A stretch of 64,000 nt of DNA from Burkholderia sp. WSM2230 (GCF_000472445.1 NZ_AXAJ01000003.1:186159-250158), one strand, 5' to 3'. Positions 12,809-22,335 are shown, counted from the first letter of the stretch. Program-made: numbers and translations. Notes: generated by a model from the letters alone, not told the origin.

Positions 12809-13054
12809 TTACGAACTCGAGGCGTCGGCCTTCGCACCCTTCTTGTGATGACGCGGCGAGCCTTTGTGATGCTTCATCGGCTCGGCAGGTGCGGTTTCCA
12901 TGGTTTGCTGGCGGTTTTGCAAATCTTGCGCGCGTTGCTCGACGTCGGCGGCTCGCGCAGGGTCGGTACTCATGGTGACGCCGCTTTCCTGCGCAAACGC
13001 TGCGCCGGTCACGGCACCCAGAGAGATCAGAATCGCGAGGGACACTTTCTTCAT
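12809..13054 (-). CDS. Small secreted basic protein with signal peptide
   Basis: This is an 81-aa protein. Residues 1-22 form a Sec signal peptide (MKKVSLAILISLGAVTGAAFA, then Gln), so the mature form is periplasmic or secreted. The mature part has a Gln/Arg-rich helix (VEQRAQDLQNRQQTME) and a His/Lys-rich tail (KHHKGSPRHHKKGAKAD), which could bind metal or polyanions. The start at 13054 is fixed by the signal peptide and by the Shine-Dalgarno GCGGAGGTAGC. Longer in-frame extensions to 13276 are rejected. The function is unknown. Similar small secreted proteins are common in Burkholderia. Confidence 0.75.
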   Translation of the reverse strand: MKKVSLAILISLGAVTGAAFAQESGVTMSTDPARAADVEQRAQDLQNRQQTMETAPAEPMKHHKGSPRHHKKGAKADASSS

Positions 13055-13312
13055 TGCTACCTCCGCAGAGTGGTTGTGGACCCGAGTACTTGTCTGTCCA
13101 TTCGGAAAGACACCGCATTCTAGCCAGCAATATCCGCTCCAGCAGATGGTTTGTAACGGCGCGTGCAATTGCTTACATCCTGTTACGAATAGCCTATGCG
13201 CGGCGCTTAGAGATGCGCGCGAAGCTGCGCACAGGCGTGCAAGGCGGGCACTTTTGTCCGTCAGATTCATTCGCATGGCTAAGCAAATCGACCGCCGCCC
13301 GCTCGTCTCGTT

Positions 13313-14032
13313 TCAGAACAGCCCGATGGCGCTATACACATGGTATTGCGCGATGCCGATCAGTTCATGCAACGCGATTTCCGCGTTCGCCAGGTTCGAA
13401 TAACGCGGCAATATGCCGAGGCGCGCGCGGCGTGCTCCGGAGATCAGCGGCTGCGGCTCGAGGCCGAAATGGCGGAAATCGAGCAATGCGCGCGGCATGT
13501 GATACGCGGATGTGACCAGTATCAAGGAATCGTAACGTGACTGGCCGACAATAGCAGACACGTTGCGCGCGTTCTCGTACGTGGTGAGACTCTGGTTTTC
13601 CAGCACGATGTCCGAGCGCGGCACCTGTGCGCGCAGCAGGTACGGCAGATAGGTGTCGGCTTCAGTCGCGGGGTGACGCTGCGGATTACCGCCGCTGACA
13701 ATCACGCTGCATACCGTCGCGCTACGCTTGCATGCTGCGTAGTTTTGCGCGCTGACTGCAATGCGCGCGAGCACCTCGCGCGGCGGCACGAGCACTCTGT
13801 CGCGGTTGTACACGGTGCCGCCGCCGAGCAGGATGATTGCCGTGCGCGGTGCGAACCTGGTCGGCGCACTGGTTTGCGCCTGTGGCTGGGCAAGGCTCAA
13901 TAGCGGGGCGGTGAGCCAGCCGGCCGAAAGCAGCCAGAAAAGGGCGATTGTGCAGTAGAGGAGAGGCCGTCGAGCGCGCTTGCATATCACGATTGCTGCA
14001 AAAAAAAGCGCCAATAAAGTGAATAGAATCAA
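13313..14032 (-). CDS. YdcF/SanA-like DUF218 membrane-anchored protein
   Basis: This is a 239-aa protein with two N-terminal hydrophobic segments (residues 1-17 and 24-45), followed by a DUF218 domain. The domain shows AIILLGGGTVYNRD, VIVSGGNPQRHPATEAD, DIVLENQSLTTYENARN and LILVTSAYHMPRALLDF. These are the family signatures (xxLGGG, SGG, EN.S.tT.eNa, vTs..H..Ra). DUF218 proteins such as YdcF and ElyC act in or near envelope and peptidoglycan metabolism, but the biochemical role is unsettled. The start is a TTG at 14032 without a good Shine-Dalgarno, so the N-terminus is uncertain. Confidence 0.85.
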   Translation of the reverse strand: MILFTLLALFFAAIVICKRARRPLLYCTIALFWLLSAGWLTAPLLSLAQPQAQTSAPTRFAPRTAIILLGGGTVYNRDRVLVPPREVLARIAVSAQNYAACKRSATVCSVIVSGGNPQRHPATEADTYLPYLLRAQVPRSDIVLENQSLTTYENARNVSAIVGQSRYDSLILVTSAYHMPRALLDFRHFGLEPQPLISGARRARLGILPRYSNLANAEIALHELIGIAQYHVYSAIGLF

Positions 14033-14079
14033 TTTAGATGGGGTAACGTATGTCTTTCGGGATTAAATCTTCGAGCCTG

Positions 14080-14274
14080 CTATCGCGCCGCAGCGGTTGC
14101 ATCGTCGGCTCGCAGGCAGAACGCTAACATGCCGTTCTTACGGGGGTCCCGAAACATTAGACCAGGCAGCACCTGGTGGAATTCGGCCGTATGCTCACGG
14201 CCAGCTTCCAGCCACGGGCGGGTGCCAGGCGCGTCGCTAGTGGCGCGGTGACGTGTTGGCATCAGATGTGTCAT
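14080..14274 (-). CDS. Doubtful small open frame
   Basis: This is a 64-aa open frame (MTHLMPTRHRATS at the start), divergent from the gene at 14300. No Shine-Dalgarno precedes it and no domain is seen. It is listed only because it fills an otherwise empty gap, and it may well not be expressed. Confidence 0.2.
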   Translation of the reverse strand: MTHLMPTRHRATSDAPGTRPWLEAGREHTAEFHQVLPGLMFRDPRKNGMLAFCLRADDATAAAR

Positions 14275-14299
14275 AGCTGCACTTTAAGAAAGAAGTGAG

Positions 14300-14623
14300 A
14301 TGACCACGTATTCCAACGAAGCGGTACTCGAAGCGCTGCGGCGGGCGCAATATCGTCAGGTGCCATGGGCGAGACGCCCCGGCGTTTTTCAATATCTTCG
14401 CGCGCTCGGCCTGATGGACACCGTTCGACAACGTACCGTCGCGCCGGCGCCGGGCTTTCATGCCCCTGTCGACATAGCCGTGCTGACCGACCGCGGCCGT
14501 GCGGAGTTCGCGCGGCTCTCACACGACGAAGGCCTCCTTACGTGGACCGCGCAGCGCATGTGCGACTATGTCCTCGTAGCGGCCGAGACACACTCCGACG
14601 CATCGTTCGAAGCGCGCACCTAG
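14300..14623 (+). CDS. Hypothetical protein, possibly winged-helix-like
   Basis: This is a 107-aa protein that I do not recognise. It begins MTTYSNEAVLEALRRAQY and contains VFQYLRALGLMDTVRQ and DIAVLTDRGRAEFARL. The latter resembles the wing region of small helix-turn-helix proteins (T-x-x-G-R-x-x-F/L-x-x-L), so a DNA-binding role is possible but unproven. The start is supported by AAGAAAGAAG 6-8 bases upstream. There is no membrane segment, and it is monocistronic. Confidence 0.55.
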   Translation: MTTYSNEAVLEALRRAQYRQVPWARRPGVFQYLRALGLMDTVRQRTVAPAPGFHAPVDIAVLTDRGRAEFARLSHDEGLLTWTAQRMCDYVLVAAETHSDASFEART

Positions 14624-14704
14624 CGGCGCCGCGTTTCGCTGATCGGCACCAATCCCGCCTGCAGTTCGCACAAGGCCTGCGGGCCTTGTCTGCCGAAACG
14701 GGCG

Positions 14705-14734
14705 AAAAAAAGCCCGTGTCACGAGGATACGGGC
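14705..14734 (-). terminator. Rho-independent terminator (minus strand)
   Basis: Read on the minus strand, GCCCGT and ACGGGC enclose a short interior and are followed by T7. It lies about 170 bp downstream of the minus-strand secreted-protein gene ending at 14908, and is the likely end of that transcript. Confidence 0.7.
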
Positions 14735-14907
14735 GTACCGGAATTACTGCTGCCACGCTGTGCTAATGGCGTTAAGTCAGACCGATGCGGGGAGCGGTGG
14801 TTCCCGGAGATTTGCTTTGTCTTTTTGCGAATTCGTGCCGGCGCGGAAACGAGGACTGAGGGCCGAGGGCACTGAGCATATGCTATCGGAACAGCAGCTT
14901 ATAGCGC

Positions 14908-15162
14908 TTAACGGCGCCGCGACGGATCGTCATGCGGCGTTTCAGGCCGCGTGCGCACATTGCTGGCAATGTCACCGCGCAAATCGCCACGCGGCGCGGG
15001 CGGCGTAAAGTCGCGACCGCGCTGTGCGCTTTGCTGCCATGCTTCGACCGAGGCCGTGCGATCGGGCCGCCAGTTCCAGCCTTGGGGACGCTGCTGCGCA
15101 AGCGCCGGTGCGGCCATTGATGAAAGCACAATGCCGCACAGAAGCAGTGACATTGGTTTCAT
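14908..15162 (-). CDS. Small secreted/periplasmic protein
   Basis: This is an 84-aa protein. Residues 1-22 are a signal peptide (MKPMSLLLCGIVLSSM..APALAQ). The mature part is Arg/Pro/Trp-rich (RPQGWNWRPDRTAS, GRDFTPPAPRGDLRGD) and has no recognisable domain. The start at 15162 is set by the signal peptide and by GGGAG in the ribosome-binding position. The open frame extends upstream to 15276, but without these features. A terminator at 14705-14734 probably closes the transcript. The function is unknown. Confidence 0.65.
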   Translation of the reverse strand: MKPMSLLLCGIVLSSMAAPALAQQRPQGWNWRPDRTASVEAWQQSAQRGRDFTPPAPRGDLRGDIASNVRTRPETPHDDPSRRR

Positions 15163-15465
15163 GCTGAGCTCCCGTCCAAGCCCCCCGGACACATCAGGCC
15201 TGTTTGCATACGTATAAGGTATGCGCGGGCGCGAAAGCACGCTGTAAGTAATAGTAAATGGATGTTTCACCCGCAACTCACGGGCGCGAGGAGCGTCTCA
15301 GGCAGCGCCAGTGAGGGAAAGCACTCAGGACCGGCTGTCCCACGCGAGCCCGTCACGGCTCTCGCGAAAACCATCCACCGTCGGAAGAAACACCGCCGGG
15401 CGGGCGCCGGGCGGGTCCAGATAAGCGCCGGGCGCCCGCAGGCGCCCGGAGAAACACGATGCTAC
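15163..15465. other. Intergenic region with GC-rich hairpin
   Basis: No gene is seen. A perfect inverted repeat CCGGGCGCC-CGCA-GGCGCCCGG (15428-15449) lies 17 bp downstream of the minus-strand DUF4096 gene. It lacks a T tract, so it is more likely an mRNA 3' stabilising stem or a weak terminator. The rest must include the promoter of the 15162 gene. Confidence 0.5.
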
Positions 15466-15867
15466 TCAGGCCATCTTGACCGGCGCACGCCACGATTCCG
15501 GATTGGTCCAGAACGCGCCGCGCAGACGGTCACGGCTCGGCGGTGCCGGCGGTTTTGCGGCGGTCGCGCCAATACGCCCGCGCAGCGAAATTTCGCGGCC
15601 GCTCGTGCCGAGTCGCTTCACAATTTCCGCGAGCGTGCCGTCGGCTTGCCACTCGTCGAAACGGCGGCGGCAGGTCGGCGGCGACGGATAGCGGCCCGGC
15701 AGCTTGGACCAGCCTTCGCCTGTCGACAGCACCCACAGCACGGCGTTGACGACCGCACGCGCTTCCACGCGCGGCCGACCGCGACGCTCGCTCCGTGCTG
15801 GCTCCGCACAGAACAACGCCTCGACCAGCGCCCACTCGTTGTCTCTCAAATCGTCGAACAGCATCAT
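15466..15867 (-). CDS. Transposase-derived DUF4096 single-domain protein
   Basis: This is a 133-aa protein made of the N-terminal DUF4096 domain of IS5/IS4-type transposases. It contains LRDNEWALVEALF, RRGRPRVEARAVVNAVLWVL, GEGWSKLPGRYPSPPTCRRRFDEW and DGTLAEIVKRL. The DDE catalytic domain is absent. In its place is a Pro/Arg-rich tail of about 45 residues ending in WRAPVKMA. No terminal inverted repeats or target duplications were seen, and the gene has its own good Shine-Dalgarno (GAGGTG), so it looks like a retained or domesticated DNA-binding protein rather than an active element. A paralogue with a different tail lies at 44079-44534. Translation may start at either of two adjacent ATGs. 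Confidence 0.75.
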   Translation of the reverse strand: MMLFDDLRDNEWALVEALFCAEPARSERRGRPRVEARAVVNAVLWVLSTGEGWSKLPGRYPSPPTCRRRFDEWQADGTLAEIVKRLGTSGREISLRGRIGATAAKPPAPPSRDRLRGAFWTNPESWRAPVKMA

Positions 15868-16271
15868 GTTTCACCTCAGCGAAGCTAACTCCGGTGCGCT
15901 GCCCCGCGCCGCGCACTCTCCACGCACTCGATAGGCGAGTGCCAAGGGGGTCGGGTTTGCCACGGTCTGATTGCAGTCAGAAGTCATGGCGCCGACCCTG
16001 TGAGCGTCTCAATGCAGGATGTGTGCCAAGTTGAATCCGACCGCCTCGAAGCCCCGTCGCAGCGGGCCAGCGCGGGCGCTAGCTAGGGCCGTATGAGAAT
16101 CCAAAAAACCTATCTCGCAAATCGGGACAATCACCAATCTTGTGCAGTCAGGCCCGCGCGGCGTGCGTTTGCGCCTTCTTGCTGCATTGCAGCGAGTGCA
16201 TCGAAAGCGGCTGAGCTCGTTTATCCCCGCGTACAATGCGCATCAAAACAAGCTATTGATGAGTGCTGTAA
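15868..16271. other. Intergenic region between DUF4096 gene and LysR gene
   Basis: No convincing gene is present. A minus-strand open frame at 16009-16236 has no support. A possible -10 element TACAAT lies at 16232-16237, about 35 bp before the LysR start, but the matching -35 is poor, as is common for autoregulated LysR genes. Confidence 0.4.
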
Positions 16272-17174
16272 ATGAACGTGACATTGCGCCAGCTAAGGGT
16301 TTTTATCGAGGTCGCGCGCCAGCAGAGCTTCAGCCGCGCGGGCGAGCAAGTCGGGCTGACGCAATCGGCGGTGAGCCGTTGCGTGCGCGAACTGGAAGGC
16401 GAGATCGGCCTCAAGCTGATCGACCGCACGACGCGCGAGGTGCAACTGACGGACGTCGGCGGCAATCTGGTCTCCAGCGTGTCGCGTCTCCTGGGCGATC
16501 TGGACGACGCCTTGCGCGAGATTCGCGAGATCGGCGAACAGCGCCGCGGACGGGTGATGGTGGCCGCAAGTCCGACGGTCGCGTGCCGGCTGATGCCGCG
16601 CGTGCTGGCGTCGTGCGGGGAGCGCTTTCCGCACGTCACGCTCGGGCTGCGCGACGACGTGCAGAGCGACGTGGTGCGCAAGGTGAGATCCGGTGAGGTG
16701 GATTTCGGTGTGATCATCGGACCGTTCGCCAGCGATGATCTGTTGAGCGAATCGCTGATGACCGACTCGTTCTGCCTCGTGTCGCGCAGCGATCATGCGC
16801 TCGCTGGACGCACCGAGGTCGGCTGGGCCGACCTGGAAGGCGAGCAACTGGTGATGCTCGATTACGCGTCGGGCAGCCGGCCGATCATTGACGCCGTGAT
16901 GCACGAACACGGCGTCAACGCCACGGTGGTGCAGGAGCTCGGGCATTCGGCGACCGTCTTCGGCCTCGTCGAGGCGGGCATCGGCGTGAGCGTGCTGCCG
17001 TGGCTCGCCTTGCCGTTGCCGGCCGGCGCCGCGCTGGCCGCGCGACCGCTGGTGCCGCGCGCCGAACGCACGGTCGAACTGGTGCGGCGGCGTGACCGCT
17101 CGCTGTCGCCGGCGGCAGAGGCGGTGTGGGACCTGATCCGGGAATTGCCGGCGCGGGCGGAAGATCTGCTGTGA
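16272..17174 (+). CDS. LysR-family transcriptional regulator
   Basis: This is a 300-aa LysR regulator. The N-terminal winged helix-turn-helix (about residues 3-62) contains LRQLRVFIEVARQQSFSRAG and LTQSAVSRCVRELEGEIG. The periplasmic-binding-protein-like effector domain follows (about 92-295), with RGRVMVAASPTVACRLMP and GVSVLPWLALPLP. The protein activates or represses target genes in response to a small ligand, which is unknown here. It is transcribed in the same direction as the aminotransferase gene 203 bp downstream, not divergently, so that gene is a possible but unproven target. Confidence 0.93.
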   Translation: MNVTLRQLRVFIEVARQQSFSRAGEQVGLTQSAVSRCVRELEGEIGLKLIDRTTREVQLTDVGGNLVSSVSRLLGDLDDALREIREIGEQRRGRVMVAASPTVACRLMPRVLASCGERFPHVTLGLRDDVQSDVVRKVRSGEVDFGVIIGPFASDDLLSESLMTDSFCLVSRSDHALAGRTEVGWADLEGEQLVMLDYASGSRPIIDAVMHEHGVNATVVQELGHSATVFGLVEAGIGVSVLPWLALPLPAGAALAARPLVPRAERTVELVRRRDRSLSPAAEAVWDLIRELPARAEDLL

Positions 17175-17377
17175 GTGGGTGATGGCGCGGCTGCGAACCG
17201 GTGGCAAGCAAGCGAGTATCGATCCAACGCAGCCGACGCCTCGCCGGTCATCGCCGCTTGCGCGGCTCGACGTTTCCTCCTCCGACGCTGGGCTAAACTT
17301 CCCGCTGCGCTTGCTGACGGCCTGTGCCCGGTTGCAGCGCACCAGCCTGACCTCAAACATTTCACCTGGAAGCCTTG

Positions 17378-18604
17378 ATGAGCGAACCGGAACTTTCCGT
17401 GCCCTCCATCCCCAACGCGCGCGACGCGGTGCGCGCGCTGCGTCCGTCGCAGATTCGCGAGGTGGCCAACGCCGGCTTCGGCGTCGCGGACGTGCTGCCG
17501 TTCTGGTTCGGCGAATCGGACCGCGTGACGCCGGCCTTCATTCGCGACGCCGCGAGCGCCGCGCTACAGGCGGGCGCGACGTTCTACACGCACAACCTGG
17601 GCGTTGCGCCATTGCGGGCGGCGCTCGCCGATTATGTGAGCGGACTGCACGGCGCCACGTCCCCGGACCATATCGCGGTGACGAGCGCGGGCGTCAACGC
17701 GCTGATGCTCGCGGCGCAACTCGTGGTGGGAGCGGGCGACCGGGTGGTGGCCGTCACGCCGCTGTGGCCGAATCTCGTCGAGATTCCGAAAATTCTCGGC
17801 GCGCATGTGCAAACCGTCTCACTCGACTACGGCGGACAGGGTTGGCAACTGAATGTCGAGTGCTTGCTGGCCGCGCTCACGCCCGACACGAAGATGCTGC
17901 TCGTCAATTCGCCGAATAATCCGACCGGCTGGGTGATGAACCGCGAGCAGCAGACCGCGGTGCTCGCGCATTGCCGGCGGCACGGCATCTGGATCGTCGC
18001 TGACGAAGTCTATGAGCGCCTCTACTACCCCGACCAAACGCCCGCCAACGACGGCGGGGCGCCCAGCCGCACTGCGCCGTCGTTTCTCGACCTGGCCTCG
18101 CGTGACGAACGGGTCATCTGCGTGAACTCGTTTTCCAAAGCGTGGCTGATGACCGGCTGGCGCCTCGGTTGGATCGTCGCGCCGGAGCGCCTGATGGATG
18201 ACCTGGGCAAGCTGGTCGAGTACAACACTTCGTGCGCGCCGGCCTTCGTGCAGCAGGCGGGGATTGCCGCCGTCCGGGAGGGCGAGCCCTTCACGCAGGA
18301 ACTGGTGCGCGACCTGAAGGCGTCCCGCGACCATCTGGTGCGGACGTTGTCTGCGGTGCCGGGCGTCGACGTGAAGGCGCCCCAGGGCGCGATGTATCTG
18401 TTTTTTTCGATGGAGGGCGCGTCGCGCAGCCTCGAACTGTGCAAGGCGATGGTGCGCGAGGTCGGCCTGGGCGTCGCACCCGGCAGCGCGTTCGGTCCAG
18501 AGGGCGAGGGCTTTTTGCGCTGGTGTTACGCGTGCGACATCGCGCGCCTGGACGCCGGCGTGGAGCGCCTGAAGCGGTTCCTCGCACAGCATGGCGGCCG
18601 CTAG
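17378..18604 (+). CDS. Class I/II pyridoxal-phosphate aminotransferase
   Basis: This is a 408-aa fold-type I aminotransferase. The PLP Schiff-base lysine is Lys254 in SFSKAWLMTGWRLGW. Other signatures are NSPNNPTGWVM, VADEVYERLYYP, the N-terminal FWFGESD segment and the C-terminal FLRWCYACD. It fits the aspartate/aromatic aminotransferase-like group, but the amino donor cannot be assigned. The ATG at 17378 is preferred over the TTG immediately before it. No dedicated pathway genes are adjacent. The LysR gene lies upstream in the same direction. Confidence 0.92.
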   Translation: MSEPELSVPSIPNARDAVRALRPSQIREVANAGFGVADVLPFWFGESDRVTPAFIRDAASAALQAGATFYTHNLGVAPLRAALADYVSGLHGATSPDHIAVTSAGVNALMLAAQLVVGAGDRVVAVTPLWPNLVEIPKILGAHVQTVSLDYGGQGWQLNVECLLAALTPDTKMLLVNSPNNPTGWVMNREQQTAVLAHCRRHGIWIVADEVYERLYYPDQTPANDGGAPSRTAPSFLDLASRDERVICVNSFSKAWLMTGWRLGWIVAPERLMDDLGKLVEYNTSCAPAFVQQAGIAAVREGEPFTQELVRDLKASRDHLVRTLSAVPGVDVKAPQGAMYLFFSMEGASRSLELCKAMVREVGLGVAPGSAFGPEGEGFLRWCYACDIARLDAGVERLKRFLAQHGGR

Positions 18605-18735
18605 CGCGACGCACGAAGGACGGGCGGGAACCGCGCCGGCGCCCGCGCGCGTTTGACAGATGCACTGGTGTCTTTGCAGCGCGCGCCGGGCCAACTGTTG
18701 CGGCAATGCGCCTGGCATGTTGTCCGGCGCCTCGC

Positions 18736-18764
18736 TTTACGCACCGGATGTTTTTGCGTAATAT
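18736..18764 (+). promoter_or_regulatory. Candidate sigma-70 promoter upstream of scpB
   Basis: A -35 TTTACG (18736-18741), a 17-bp spacer and a -10 TAATAT (18759-18764) form a good match about 190 bp before scpB. This would give a leader of about 185 bases. The rest of the 18605-18955 gap shows no gene. Confidence 0.5.
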
Positions 18765-18955
18765 GGCGCTCAGTCACGCGATTCCTGTCCGGAATATCGC
18801 TGCTCCGTCCGGCTGGGTTTGGCTCGATAGTCTGTTTCGCCTCCCCCCGGTGCGTGCTCCCATCAATATGACCGATCAGAATCGGGCGAGCGCGTCTTCA
18901 GTTCCACATCGTCTGTTTGATCCGGTTCTTTGACCACAGGGTCTGACCTAGCTGC

Positions 18956-20065
18956 ATGAATACCCAAGAGGCGAAGATCGTCCTCGAGACAGCCTTGATC
19001 TGCGCGCAGGAGCCGTTAAAGCTCGGCGATTTGCGCAAGCTCTTTGCCGACGGCGTGTCGGCAGACACCGTTAGGACTCTGCTCGAAGACCTCAAACAGG
19101 ACTGGTCGGGGCGCGGTGTGGAGTTGGTCGGGCTGGCGTCGGGCTGGCGGTTTCAAAGCAAGCCCGCGATGCGTTCGTATCTGGATCGGCTGCATCCGGA
19201 AAAACCGCCGAAATACTCGCGCGCGGTGCTCGAAACGCTCGCGATCATTGCTTACCGGCAACCGGTCACGCGGGGCGATATCGAAGAGATTCGCGGCGTC
19301 ACCGTGAACACGCAGGTCGTGAAGCAGCTCGAGGATCGCGGCTGGATCGAAGTCATCGGCCATCGCGATGTGCCGGGGCGGCCTGCGTTGTACGCGACCA
19401 CGCGTCAGTTTCTCGACGACCTCGGTTTGCGCGCGCTGGACGAATTGCCGCCGCTCGCCGACCCGTCGGCGCAGCTGAACGCGGACCTGCTCGGACAGCA
19501 CGCAATTGAATTTGCCGACGCCGAGGGTGGCGAGACACCGGCATCGAATGAAGAGAGTGAGCAGAGCGCGCCCGAACAGCCGGGCATGACCGGCGCAGAA
19601 GCGACAACCGGCGCGCGGCTGGCGGCAGGAACGGAAATCGCTGGCGAAGAAACCGAGGGCCAGTCGGCGCAGCAGCATGCTGGCGGCGCGCAAGCGGGCG
19701 CCGCGGCCGACAGTGGCGGGAATCCAGAAACGGCTGCGCATCCGGCCATCCGGCCGCATCCGGAAGCAGTAGAGCAAGCGGAGCAGTCGGAACCCACCGA
19801 AGCCTCCCGCGAGAGCGGCACCGAAGCGGCGAACGTTGCACCGCTGCCCGGCGCTGTGCAATCCGAAGCGGATCGCGATCTGGGCGCTGCGGCCGATGCG
19901 GCCGAACCCGCACCATCCGCGCACGATTCGGGCGTGCTCCGCGACGCGGAGCAAACGGCCGGATCGAACCCGACCAGGGCGGCGCACGACGACGAAGATC
20001 GTCGCGATGCCGCACAGGACGCAGGCATTCTGACTGACGACGAAGCCGAGTCGCGCAGCGCCTGA
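18956..20065 (+). CDS. scpB: Segregation and condensation protein ScpB, with long acidic tail
   Basis: ScpB is the winged-helix kleisin partner of the SMC-ScpA condensin in chromosome segregation. The conserved core (about residues 1-185) includes [53 protein letters not shown] and GRPALYATT. The protein is 369 aa, roughly twice the usual length. Residues from about 185 to the end are a low-complexity Ala/Glu/Gly/Ser-rich acidic tail without a recognised domain. scpA is not in the window. rluB follows 64 bp downstream on the same strand and may be cotranscribed. Confidence 0.93.
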   Translation: MNTQEAKIVLETALICAQEPLKLGDLRKLFADGVSADTVRTLLEDLKQDWSGRGVELVGLASGWRFQSKPAMRSYLDRLHPEKPPKYSRAVLETLAIIAYRQPVTRGDIEEIRGVTVNTQVVKQLEDRGWIEVIGHRDVPGRPALYATTRQFLDDLGLRALDELPPLADPSAQLNADLLGQHAIEFADAEGGETPASNEESEQSAPEQPGMTGAEATTGARLAAGTEIAGEETEGQSAQQHAGGAQAGAAADSGGNPETAAHPAIRPHPEAVEQAEQSEPTEASRESGTEAANVAPLPGAVQSEADRDLGAAADAAEPAPSAHDSGVLRDAEQTAGSNPTRAAHDDEDRRDAAQDAGILTDDEAESRSA

Positions 20066-20129
20066 CGTAACCGAACATTTTTTGCCGCGCCTGCAAGGGG
20101 CGCGCGCGACCTGACATTTTGAGGTTGTT

Positions 20130-21977
20130 TTGACACATACCCACGACACCGAGTCGTCCGAATCCGAGCGCGCCGTGCCGTCGGCGCGCGCTGACGAAAC
20201 GCGCACCACGCAAGCGTCGGCAGGCGAGGGCGAGCGCCCGGCGCAGACCACGGAGGCAGACGGCGACGACCGTCCGCGTCGCGGCCTGCGTCGCGGACCG
20301 CGCAGCCTGATTGCCCGGCGCCGCGCCGGCGCCAAGACGAAGGCCGCCGAAGGCGCGCCTGGCCAGGCCGCGCCGGTCGCGGCCGAGGCTCCGCCGGACG
20401 GCGAAGCCGCGGCGCAAACGCGCCCGCCGCGCAAGGAGGCAGGTGCGAAGGGTCAGGGGTCGCGGCGCAATGCCGGCGGTGCTAAACGTGAAGGTCAGCG
20501 TGACGGCCAGCGCGAGGGCACGCCGCGTGAAGGCGCTGCTCGCGAAGGTCAGCGCGAGCGGCAGCCGCGCGCCGGCGCTCAGCGTCAGAATCGCCGTGGC
20601 GGCGAGGCGCCCGCGGCCACCGTCGACACGGCTCAGGACGATCTGTTCTCGTACGTCACGTCGCCTGCCTTCGACGCGGATAACAGCGCGACGGGCGGCG
20701 TACGCGCGCCGATGCTGCGCCGTGGCAAGCCGGCCGCGCCCAAGCGCGTGCTTTCCGCCGACGACGACGCGCCCAAGCTTCACAAGGTGCTGGCCGAAGC
20801 CGGCATGGGTTCGCGCCGCGACATGGAAGAGCTGATCGTCGCCGGCCGCGTGTCGGTGAACGGCGAGCCGGCCCACATCGGCCAGCGCATCATGCCGACC
20901 GACCAGGTCCGCATCAATGGCAAGCCGGTCAAGCGCAAGCTCGCCAACAAGCCTCCGCGCGTGCTGCTGTATCACAAGCCGACGGGCGAGATCGTCAGTC
21001 ATGCCGATCCGGAAGGCCGGCCGTCGGTGTTCGACAAGCTGCCGCCTATGAAAACGGCCAAGTGGCTCGCGGTCGGCCGCCTCGACTTCAATACCGAAGG
21101 TCTGCTGATGCTGACCACCTCCGGCGATCTGGCCAACCGTTTCATGCATCCGCGCTACAGCGTCGAGCGCGAATACGCGGTGCGCGTGGTCGGCGAACTC
21201 GCTGAAGGCATGCGTCAGAAGCTGCTGAACGGCGTCGAACTCGACGACGGTCCCGCCAATTTCCTGCGCATCCGCGACGGCGGCGGCGAGGGCACCAATC
21301 ACTGGTATCACGTCGCGCTGGCCGAAGGGCGCAACCGCGAAGTGCGCCGCATGTTCGAAGCCGCCGGCCTGATGGTGAGCCGTCTGATCCGAACGCGGCA
21401 CGGCCCGATCTCGCTACCCAAGGGCCTGAAACGCGGTCGCTGGGAAGAGCTCGAGGACAACCAGGTGCGCGCGCTGATGGCGTCCGTGGGCCTGAAGGCG
21501 CCGAGCGAGGAGCGCGGCGGCCGCAGTGCTGCGCCTGAGCGCAAGCAGCCCGATCCTATGCAGACGTCGATGGGCTTTATCAGCCGCGAACCGGTTCTGA
21601 TGTCGCATCACCGCTTTGAACAGCAGCCGCGCGGGCAAGGCCGGCGCGGTGCGGCGGGCGGCGGCTTCGGCGGCGGCGCGGGCGCGGGTTTCGGCGGCGG
21701 CTACGGCAATCGCGGCACTGGCCGCAGCGCGGGCGGGTTCGGCGGCACGAGCGGTCCGCGCGGCGCACGCGACGTCGACGGCAATCGCGCGCCTTCGGGC
21801 AGCGGCAATCGCGCGGCGGGCGGCGGCAAGCGCCCCGCCGGCAACGGTCCGACTGCAGGCGGCGGCAATCGCGCGCCGGGTGGCCAGCGTGGCAACGGCA
21901 ACCGCGCGGGCGGCGGCAATGCCGGCGGTGCAAACCGTAGTGGCGGCGCGCCTCGCGGCCGCTCCCGCGGGCGCTGA
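20130..21977 (+). CDS. rluB: 23S rRNA pseudouridine synthase RluB with disordered extensions
   Basis: RluB isomerises U2605 (E. coli numbering) in 23S rRNA. The S4 RNA-binding domain ([30 protein letters not shown]) lies at about residues 215-260. The catalytic domain follows, with Asp319 in [10 protein letters not shown] and the RSUA-family sequence [22 protein letters not shown]. The 615-aa length is more than double that of E. coli RluB. The extra length comes from an N-terminal disordered Arg/Glu/Ala region of about 200 residues and a C-terminal Gly/Arg/Asn-rich tail (about 500-615) of RGG character. The start appears to be TTG at 20130 with GAGG five bases upstream. No ATG gives the full N-terminus, so the exact start is uncertain. 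Confidence 0.93.
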   Translation: MTHTHDTESSESERAVPSARADETRTTQASAGEGERPAQTTEADGDDRPRRGLRRGPRSLIARRRAGAKTKAAEGAPGQAAPVAAEAPPDGEAAAQTRPPRKEAGAKGQGSRRNAGGAKREGQRDGQREGTPREGAAREGQRERQPRAGAQRQNRRGGEAPAATVDTAQDDLFSYVTSPAFDADNSATGGVRAPMLRRGKPAAPKRVLSADDDAPKLHKVLAEAGMGSRRDMEELIVAGRVSVNGEPAHIGQRIMPTDQVRINGKPVKRKLANKPPRVLLYHKPTGEIVSHADPEGRPSVFDKLPPMKTAKWLAVGRLDFNTEGLLMLTTSGDLANRFMHPRYSVEREYAVRVVGELAEGMRQKLLNGVELDDGPANFLRIRDGGGEGTNHWYHVALAEGRNREVRRMFEAAGLMVSRLIRTRHGPISLPKGLKRGRWEELEDNQVRALMASVGLKAPSEERGGRSAAPERKQPDPMQTSMGFISREPVLMSHHRFEQQPRGQGRRGAAGGGFGGGAGAGFGGGYGNRGTGRSAGGFGGTSGPRGARDVDGNRAPSGSGNRAAGGGKRPAGNGPTAGGGNRAPGGQRGNGNRAGGGNAGGANRSGGAPRGRSRGR

Positions 21978-22242
21978 TCGCAGGCACGGCGGGTCGCGGC
22001 CGCTCTGCTTGGAGCGCAGCCGTGGCAGTCGCCGTCGAGCGGTCAATCGAAATGGGCGCCGCACCCGAGAGGCACATTTGCACGCCGCCAGGCACCTGCT
22101 AGTGCGGCGTCGGAAGGCAGGGCGGGCGCAAGTCGGGCCGGATTGCGCGGCGCCATCTTGCAAAGTCCGGCAAGCGCCGCCATATCGTCGAAAGATTGCC
22201 ATGAAATCAGGCGGAAATGCGCTTGGCGCGGCGCTCTGCGGT
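21978..22242. other. Intergenic region upstream of the rimP promoter
   Basis: No gene, hairpin with T tract or recognisable element is seen in this part of the rluB-rimP gap. Open frames here are continuations of shadow frames of rluB. Confidence 0.4.
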
Positions 22243-22271
22243 TTGCGTTTGTCCTGAAAAATGGCTACAAT
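22243..22271 (+). promoter_or_regulatory. Sigma-70 promoter of the rimP-nusA-infB operon
   Basis: A -35 TTGCGT (22243-22248), exactly 17 bp of spacer and a -10 TACAAT (22266-22271) form a strong promoter. Transcription would start near 22278, about 210 bases before rimP and 60 bases before a hairpin terminator. Confidence 0.75.
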
Positions 22272-22335
22272 CGCGGAGTCGCTGGGCGTGCGGCTTTTCA
22301 TGTGCGGCTCAGGTGCGACCACCGGTAATAAGATG

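Noticed and set aside
14080-14274. Small minus-strand open frame as a real gene
   Set aside because: There is no ribosome-binding site or domain. It is kept only as a low-confidence feature.
15466-15867. Complete IS element
   Set aside because: Only the N-terminal transposase domain is present and no terminal repeats were seen.
16009-16236. Minus-strand open frame upstream of the LysR gene
   Set aside because: There is no Shine-Dalgarno, no domain and no continuity with neighbours.
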